IMG/VR virus record: IMGVR_UViG_3300048437_000127
Coordinates: 1-49,751 of that record
Strand: one strand, 5' to 3'
Length of the DNA stretch: 49,751 nucleotides
DNA from: a virus
Shown piece by piece: positions 45,984-49,751 of the stretch. The notes under the pieces were generated by a model that saw only the letters and a program-made list of their open reading frames with translations, ran no database searches and was not told where the DNA came from. Position 1 is the stretch's first letter. Every line of letters starts with the position of its first letter. The position numbers and the translations under genes are program-made.

Positions 45984-46016
45984 TCCCTGCCTGATAAATA
46001 CAGGTAGGGACTTTTT
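45984..46016 (+). terminator. Rho-independent terminator-like hairpin with late promoter in its loop
   Basis: Arms TCCCTGCCTG (45984-45993) and CAGGTAGGGA (46001-46010) pair at nine of ten positions, with the 7-base loop ATAAATA, and are followed by CTTTTT. It would end the enzyme-cassette transcript. The late box GATAAATA (45993-46000) occupies the loop and would start the gp13-gp16 transcript, 28 bases before the gp13 ATG. Confidence 0.78.
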
Positions 46017-46028
46017 GTATCTAGGTGC

Positions 46029-46859
46029 ATGGCTTCACCATCAAGTAAATCAGAATTGATTGATTTCTGTAAGCGTCAACTGGGAGCTCCAGTGCTGCAA
46101 ATTAATATTGCAGACGAACAAGCAGATGATATTATTGATCAATCAATGCAATACTATCATGAGTATCATTTTGATGGTGTGGAAAGGATGTATCTGAAGC
46201 ACAAATTTACTTCGGATGATGTTACCCGTTTCACAGAATCTGATGAAGATACTACTTCACCAAACTCAGATGCTTGGGAAAATAGAAATAACTATATTGA
46301 AGTTCCTGATGCAGTAATTGGTATTGCCAAAGTATTTGGTGTTTCCTCAAACTTTATGAGGAACAACTTGTTTGGTATGAGTAATCAATACTATTTGATG
46401 GACCTGTTTTCATTCTCTTCAGGTTCTGGTTTTGCTTTTGGCAACTTTGATCTTACCAACTATTACATGATCAAGCAGCATTTTGAAACCATTGATATGG
46501 TTATCAATACAGGTGCGTTTGTTGAGTATAGATTTAATAAAAGACAAGATCGTTTGTATCTTGATATAGATGCAACAAGAATTGTAGAAGATCAGTATCT
46601 ACTTATTGATTGTTATCGTTATTTAAATCCAGACGATTTTACTCAAGTTTATAATGATAGTTTTGTTAAGAGATATACCACTGCCTTAATGAAGAGACAG
46701 TGGGGACAGAACTTAATTAAGTATAACGCAGTTCAACTTCCTGGTGGTGTTACCCTTAATGGTCGCCAGATCTGGGAAGACGGCAACAATGAAGTGAAAG
46801 AACTGGAGTCAAAAATGATGACAGATTACTCACTCCCACCCATGGATATGATCGGATAA
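46029..46859 (+). CDS. gp13: Neck protein gp13
   Basis: 276 residues. The start MASPSSKSELIDFCKRQLGAP followed by VLQINIADEQADDIIDQSMQ and YHEYHFDG is the typical N-terminus of gp13 in T4-like cyanophages. Further features are DLFSFSSGSGFAFGNFDLTNYYMIKQH and WGQNLIKYNAVQLPGGV near the C-terminus. In T4, gp13 and gp14 complete the head by forming the neck collar to which the tail attaches. It is followed one base later by gp14, in T4 order. Its promoter is the box in the hairpin loop upstream. Confidence 0.9.
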   Translation: MASPSSKSELIDFCKRQLGAPVLQINIADEQADDIIDQSMQYYHEYHFDGVERMYLKHKFTSDDVTRFTESDEDTTSPNSDAWENRNNYIEVPDAVIGIAKVFGVSSNFMRNNLFGMSNQYYLMDLFSFSSGSGFAFGNFDLTNYYMIKQHFETIDMVINTGAFVEYRFNKRQDRLYLDIDATRIVEDQYLLIDCYRYLNPDDFTQVYNDSFVKRYTTALMKRQWGQNLIKYNAVQLPGGVTLNGRQIWEDGNNEVKELESKMMTDYSLPPMDMIG

Positions 46860-46860
46860 G

Positions 46861-47739
46861 ATGCCTACTAGTCCTTATTTCCCAAGTTATTACGGTGGCA
46901 CATCTGGCGAGCAAGGTCTCGTTCAGGATCTTGTGGATGAACAGATCAAACTGTTCGGCACAGATATCTACTACCTACCAAGAACTATCATTACAGATGG
47001 CGTCCTAGACGATATCATCTATAATAAGTTTGAGAGTCAATTTCAAATAGAGATGCTTCTACAGAACGTAGAAGGTTTTGGGTCACCATCAGAATTCATC
47101 AGCAAGTTTGGACTTCGTATTACCGACGAGGTTCGCTTTGTTGTGTCTCAACGTAGATGGGAAGAAGCAGCAGATGGTTATACTTTAACTGTCCCTGGTC
47201 GTCCTAACGAGGGTGATCTACTTTACTTCCCACTTACAGAAGATATTTACGAGATCAAGTTTGTAGAAAGAGAAGATCCATTCTATCAGTTAGGTAAGAT
47301 CTACTTCTACACCATGACTGCTGAAATCTATGAATATGGCAGTGATGACATCTCTACAGGTGTTGAAGAGATCGATGCTCTTGAAAGTCTGTTTAGTAGT
47401 GCCATTGCTCTCACTCTTTCTGTTGGTGGAACAGGGGAGTTTACTGATGGAGAAACTGTCACAGGTAGCACTACTGGAACAGAAGCAGAAGTGAAGTCTT
47501 GGGATAGTGCAACTAGAGTTATGCAAGTAATTAATAGAACAGGAACTTTTGCCACAGGAGAAGCTATTACTGGAAATAGTAGTAGTGCTGTCTGGGTAGT
47601 AGGAACCTTCGATACTCTAAATAATACGAACAGCGAGTATGATCAAAATCGAGAGATCGAAGATGCCGCTGATAACATCATTGATTGGACAGAAGGTAAT
47701 CCATTTGGTGAGTCTGGAAATTTTACTGGTAGTATCTAA
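46861..47739 (+). CDS. gp14: Neck protein gp14
   Basis: 292 residues starting MPTSPYFPSYYGGTSGEQ, a normal gp14 start in T4-like cyanophages, with VDEQIKLFGTDIYYLPRTI and FESQFQIEMLLQNVEGFGSP. The core (1-165) is followed by a beta module with two copies of G-x-F-x-x-G-E-x-[VI]-T-G: GTGEFTDGETVTG and RTGTFATGEAITG (residues about 187-240), then an acidic C-terminal helix (NREIEDAADNIIDW). Same neck-completion role as in T4, where it acts with gp13. The TAA overlaps the ATG of gp15. Confidence 0.9.
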   Translation: MPTSPYFPSYYGGTSGEQGLVQDLVDEQIKLFGTDIYYLPRTIITDGVLDDIIYNKFESQFQIEMLLQNVEGFGSPSEFISKFGLRITDEVRFVVSQRRWEEAADGYTLTVPGRPNEGDLLYFPLTEDIYEIKFVEREDPFYQLGKIYFYTMTAEIYEYGSDDISTGVEEIDALESLFSSAIALTLSVGGTGEFTDGETVTGSTTGTEAEVKSWDSATRVMQVINRTGTFATGEAITGNSSSAVWVVGTFDTLNNTNSEYDQNREIEDAADNIIDWTEGNPFGESGNFTGSI

Positions 47740-48539
47740 TGTTTGGATCACATTTTTATAACGAAATTATTCGTAAAAATATTGTTGGATTTGGAACCCT
47801 GTTCAATAATATTACTCTCAAAAAAATTGATCCTTCTGATAACTCTGTATTAGAAGAAGAGAAAGTTCCTTTGGCATATGGTCCAAAGGCAAAGTTCTTG
47901 ACTCGTCTAGAACAGAACCCAGATGTTGGAAGAAAGATTGCTATTACATTACCACGTCTCTACTTTGAGATGACTGGTATTCAATATGATCCCACTCGTA
48001 AAACATCTCCGATTCAAAAATATAGAAAGGTTCAAATTGAAGATGGTAATGAAGTAGCAGAACAGTATGTTCCTGTTCCATATACTCTTGAATTTCAACT
48101 TGGTATTATCGCCAAAAATCAAGATGATGGTCTACAAATTTTAGAACAGATTCTACCATACTTTCAACCATCGTTTAATATCACTCTCAATATGATTCCA
48201 GACATGGATGAGAAAAGAGATGTTGCTATTACATTAAACAATGTTCAGTATGATGATGCATGGGATGATAGTTTTATTGAGCGTAGATATATTACATGGG
48301 AGTTATCATTTACTGCTAAGTCTTACATCTATGGTCCTTATGATCAAGCAAGTGTTATCAACAAAGCAATTGTTTACGAAGGGATTAACGCTACTGTTCC
48401 ACAAAGAACTACTAAAGTTACATACACACCTAAAGCATTACAAGACTATAACACTGATGGCACTATAGATTATCAAGATGATCAATTAGTTGTAGCATCA
48501 GATGACTTTGGATTTAATGAAGGGATTGAAATACTATGA
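47739..48539 (+). CDS. gp15: Tail sheath stabilisation/completion protein gp15
   Basis: 266 residues. FGSHFYNEIIRKNIVGFGTLFNNI at the start and LPRLYFEMTGIQYDPTRKTS are highly characteristic of T4-like gp15, which forms the hexamer at the head-proximal end of the tail sheath and joins the neck. VPVPYTLEFQLGIIAKNQDD and FNITLNMIPDMDEKRDV continue the conserved fold. Length is close to T4 gp15 (272). Overlaps gp14 by one base and gp16 by four. Confidence 0.92.
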   Translation: MFGSHFYNEIIRKNIVGFGTLFNNITLKKIDPSDNSVLEEEKVPLAYGPKAKFLTRLEQNPDVGRKIAITLPRLYFEMTGIQYDPTRKTSPIQKYRKVQIEDGNEVAEQYVPVPYTLEFQLGIIAKNQDDGLQILEQILPYFQPSFNITLNMIPDMDEKRDVAITLNNVQYDDAWDDSFIERRYITWELSFTAKSYIYGPYDQASVINKAIVYEGINATVPQRTTKVTYTPKALQDYNTDGTIDYQDDQLVVASDDFGFNEGIEIL

Positions 48540-48958
48540 GCAAGTTTGAAAATAATATGGAAGATATGTTTGATATCGAAGTTGAATCTACTGATATTGA
48601 ATCATCAAAACCTAAACCCCCCAGAGAAGCAGATAAGGATGATCAGACAAAAGACTATGAGTTTACTCGTGGTCAACTCTATAATTTGCTGAGCAAGGGA
48701 CAGGAGGCGCTAGACGGGGCGTTAGAGGTTGCTCAGGAGTCAGGGCACCCTAGAGCGTATGAAGTCGCTGTGAACGCTATGAAGCAGGTTGCAGATGCTT
48801 CTGATAAACTTATAGATCTACAAAAGAAGATGAAGGATCTCGAAGCACCCACAAAAAATTCTATTAATAGTAAGACCACAAACAATTTATTTGTTGGTAG
48901 CACAGCAGACCTACAGAAAATGCTCAAGCAAATAAATAAACAAGAAGAGTCTGAATAA
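48536..48958 (+). CDS. gp16: Small terminase subunit gp16
   Basis: 140 residues, overlapping gp15 by four bases (ATGA). The pattern YEFTRGQLYNLLSKGQEALD, GALEVAQESGHPRAYEVAVN and VADASDKLIDLQKKMKDLE is typical of gp16 of T4-like phages: an acidic N-terminal part, a central helical core for oligomerisation, and a C-terminal stretch (LFVGSTADLQKMLKQI). It recognises phage DNA and stimulates the large terminase gp17, expected downstream of the window. A short stretch (about 48700-48785) is much richer in G and GCG/GGG codons than the surroundings. Confidence 0.9.
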   Translation: MSKFENNMEDMFDIEVESTDIESSKPKPPREADKDDQTKDYEFTRGQLYNLLSKGQEALDGALEVAQESGHPRAYEVAVNAMKQVADASDKLIDLQKKMKDLEAPTKNSINSKTTNNLFVGSTADLQKMLKQINKQEESE

Positions 48959-48960
48959 AT

Positions 48961-49239
48961 ATGAAGTCCTTTAAACAACTACGTATTGACATCAACGAAG
49001 CAGCAGCCTGGACCAAAAAGTCAGGAAAGAAAAAGTCAGGCGGACTCAACGAAAAAGGACGAAAGTCTTACGAAAAGGAAAATCCAGGATCTGACCTCAA
49101 AGCACCAAGCAAAAAGGTTGGAAACCCCCGTAGGAAATCATTCTGTGCTCGAATGAAGGGCATGAGAAAGAGGCAGAAAAAATCTAATAACACAGGTGAT
49201 GATCGCCTGTCAAAATCATTGAGAGCTTGGAATTGTTAA
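48961..49239 (+). CDS. DUF6321-like small basic protein
   Basis: 92 residues, strongly basic (Lys/Arg about 30%). The pattern SGGLNEKGRKSYEKENPGSD, LKAPSKKVGNPRRKSFCARM and a C-terminal ALRxWxC-like SLRAWNC resemble a family (DUF6321) frequently found in marine phages; assignment is by memory. Starts two bases after gp16; the ATG overlaps an AATAAATA box too close to act as its own promoter. It could bind nucleic acid, given its charge, but no function is known. Confidence 0.78.
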   Translation: MKSFKQLRIDINEAAAWTKKSGKKKSGGLNEKGRKSYEKENPGSDLKAPSKKVGNPRRKSFCARMKGMRKRQKKSNNTGDDRLSKSLRAWNC

Positions 49240-49241
49240 TC

Positions 49242-49355
49242 ATGACTGAAAAGAAACCAATCAAAAAAGATTACGATGGACCACTGTATGCTCCGTGGTC
49301 TAAAGTAGTTGCTGGTAAGAAAGCATTTCAAGATAAGAACATAAAACGTAGCTGA
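49242..49355 (+). CDS. Short ORF, 37 residues
   Basis: MTEKKPIKKDYDGPLYAPWS is the start; total 37 residues ending NIKRS. ATG lies two bases after the stop of the previous gene, in a region otherwise without a gene, and the spacing matches the tight packing elsewhere. GGAA about nine bases upstream is a weak ribosome-binding site. The composition (Lys, Pro, Trp, Tyr) looks protein-like. I do not recognise it. Confidence 0.5.
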   Translation: MTEKKPIKKDYDGPLYAPWSKVVAGKKAFQDKNIKRS

Positions 49356-49368
49356 CTGATACAATTTG

Positions 49369-49402
49369 TTCCACTACATACACTATAATGTTTGTAGTGG
49401 AA
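49369..49402 (+). promoter_or_regulatory. Perfect inverted repeat with TATAAT in the loop, upstream of small membrane protein
   Basis: Arms TTCCACTACA (49369-49378) and TGTAGTGGAA (49393-49402) are perfect 10-bp complements around a 14-base loop containing TATAAT (49384-49389), a consensus sigma-70 -10 box. No good -35 is seen at normal spacing. The right arm includes the only purine-rich stretch before the ATG at 49410, so the hairpin could hide the ribosome-binding site. Confidence 0.55.
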
Positions 49403-49409
49403 TATTATC

Positions 49410-49631
49410 ATGCTTGGCATATATGTAATCGTCACTCTCATTATTCTCATGGTAGCGTATGCTGGCATAGAAGAAACTATTCGCTTATTTGCTTATACTG
49501 ATCTGGTGATCAGATATCAGTGGATCAAATTTAGAATGTTTATGATGAGACGTAAATTAGAACAACAACTAATAAAGGACTTACCAGACTACAACAAACT
49601 CATAAAGGAACTGAAAGATGACCAACGATAA
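49410..49631 (+). CDS. Small single-pass membrane protein
   Basis: 73 residues, starting MLGIYVIVTLIILMVAYAGI: residues 3-20 form a clear membrane-spanning segment, followed by a basic, Arg/Met-rich helix (YQWIKFRMFMMRRKLEQQLI) and a short charged tail. There is no signal-peptidase site, so it would remain anchored in the inner membrane. Located between gp16 and (expected) gp17. It overlaps the following gene by 14 bases. Function unknown. Confidence 0.68.
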   Translation: MLGIYVIVTLIILMVAYAGIEETIRLFAYTDLVIRYQWIKFRMFMMRRKLEQQLIKDLPDYNKLIKELKDDQR

Positions 49632-49751
49632 GGAACTGTCTAGTCTCAAACTTGAGAGAAAAGAATGTCCTAAATGTGGTGCTACTTGGATTAACGGCAA
49701 GCATGTGTTTAGAGGCACTGCCGCATCATACGACAAGAGTGAACTAGACCT
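49618..49751 (+). CDS. Zinc-ribbon-like small protein, 3' truncated by the window
   Basis: ATG at 49618 with AAGGA eight bases upstream; runs off the right edge after 44 residues. CPKCGATWINGKHVFRGT contains a CxxC knuckle and a Trp, as in small zinc-ribbon proteins found near the terminase in T4-like cyanophages; a second CxxC would have to lie beyond the edge. Role unknown. Confidence 0.65.
   Translation, partial: MTNDKELSSLKLERKECPKCGATWINGKHVFRGTAASYDKSELD

Noticed and set aside
48953-48961. GAATAAATA as promoter for the DUF6321-like gene
   Set aside because: It overlaps that gene's own ATG; at most it could serve later small genes, with no further support.

Overview
The window is a contiguous late (virion assembly) region of a T4-like myovirus. 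The closest match from memory is the T4-like cyanophages (Kyanoviridae type) of marine Synechococcus/Prochlorococcus; a related marine host cannot be excluded. The case rests on gene order and recognisable proteins: a gp8-type baseplate wedge protein, then giant tail/fibre proteins, then gp13-gp14-gp15-gp16 in T4 order, with T4 late-promoter boxes (TATAAATA / CTAAATA / GATAAATA) in several intergenic gaps. All credible genes are on the + strand and packed almost without gaps. No stretch over 300 bases lacks a gene. No tRNA, rRNA, CRISPR array, integrase or insertion sequence was seen.

Layout. 1-9191: the 3' part of a giant structural protein (more than 3,060 residues; it enters from outside the window) with a YHYH-type domain, in the position of T4 gene 7. 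9191-11664: a small structural protein and gp8. 11720-24506: a 2,757-residue DUF4815-type protein, a 60-residue coiled-coil protein, a 1,278-residue structural protein with a split cupredoxin-like site, and a 169-residue protein. 24551-35035: a 3,494-residue fibre-like protein whose beta-helix looks interrupted by about 1,300 residues of tandem repeats and helical modules. 35038-37327: three tandem paralogous glycine-rich adhesin-like proteins. 37354-37815: a small protein with an XkdW/tail-chaperone-like motif.

37831-45516: the most unusual part, a chain of nine overlapping or nearly abutting enzyme-like genes. It holds two complete flavin-dependent (tryptophan-type) halogenases, one unrecognised protein, and six proteins with Fe(II)/2-oxoglutarate oxygenase signatures (five 2OG-Fe(II) type, one JmjC/cupin type). 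It lies directly behind the adhesins and before the neck genes. My inference is a tailoring cassette that modifies either virion adhesin residues or a host metabolite during late infection.

45516-49751: two small coiled-coil proteins; a hairpin/terminator carrying a late-promoter box in its loop; neck proteins gp13 and gp14; sheath-completion protein gp15; small terminase gp16; then small genes (a DUF6321-like basic protein, a 37-residue ORF, a small membrane protein and a truncated zinc-ribbon-like protein). The large terminase gene is expected just past the right edge.

Together these genes would build the baseplate, fibres/adhesins and neck, and start DNA packaging. The enzyme cassette is the accessory element embedded within this structural operon.
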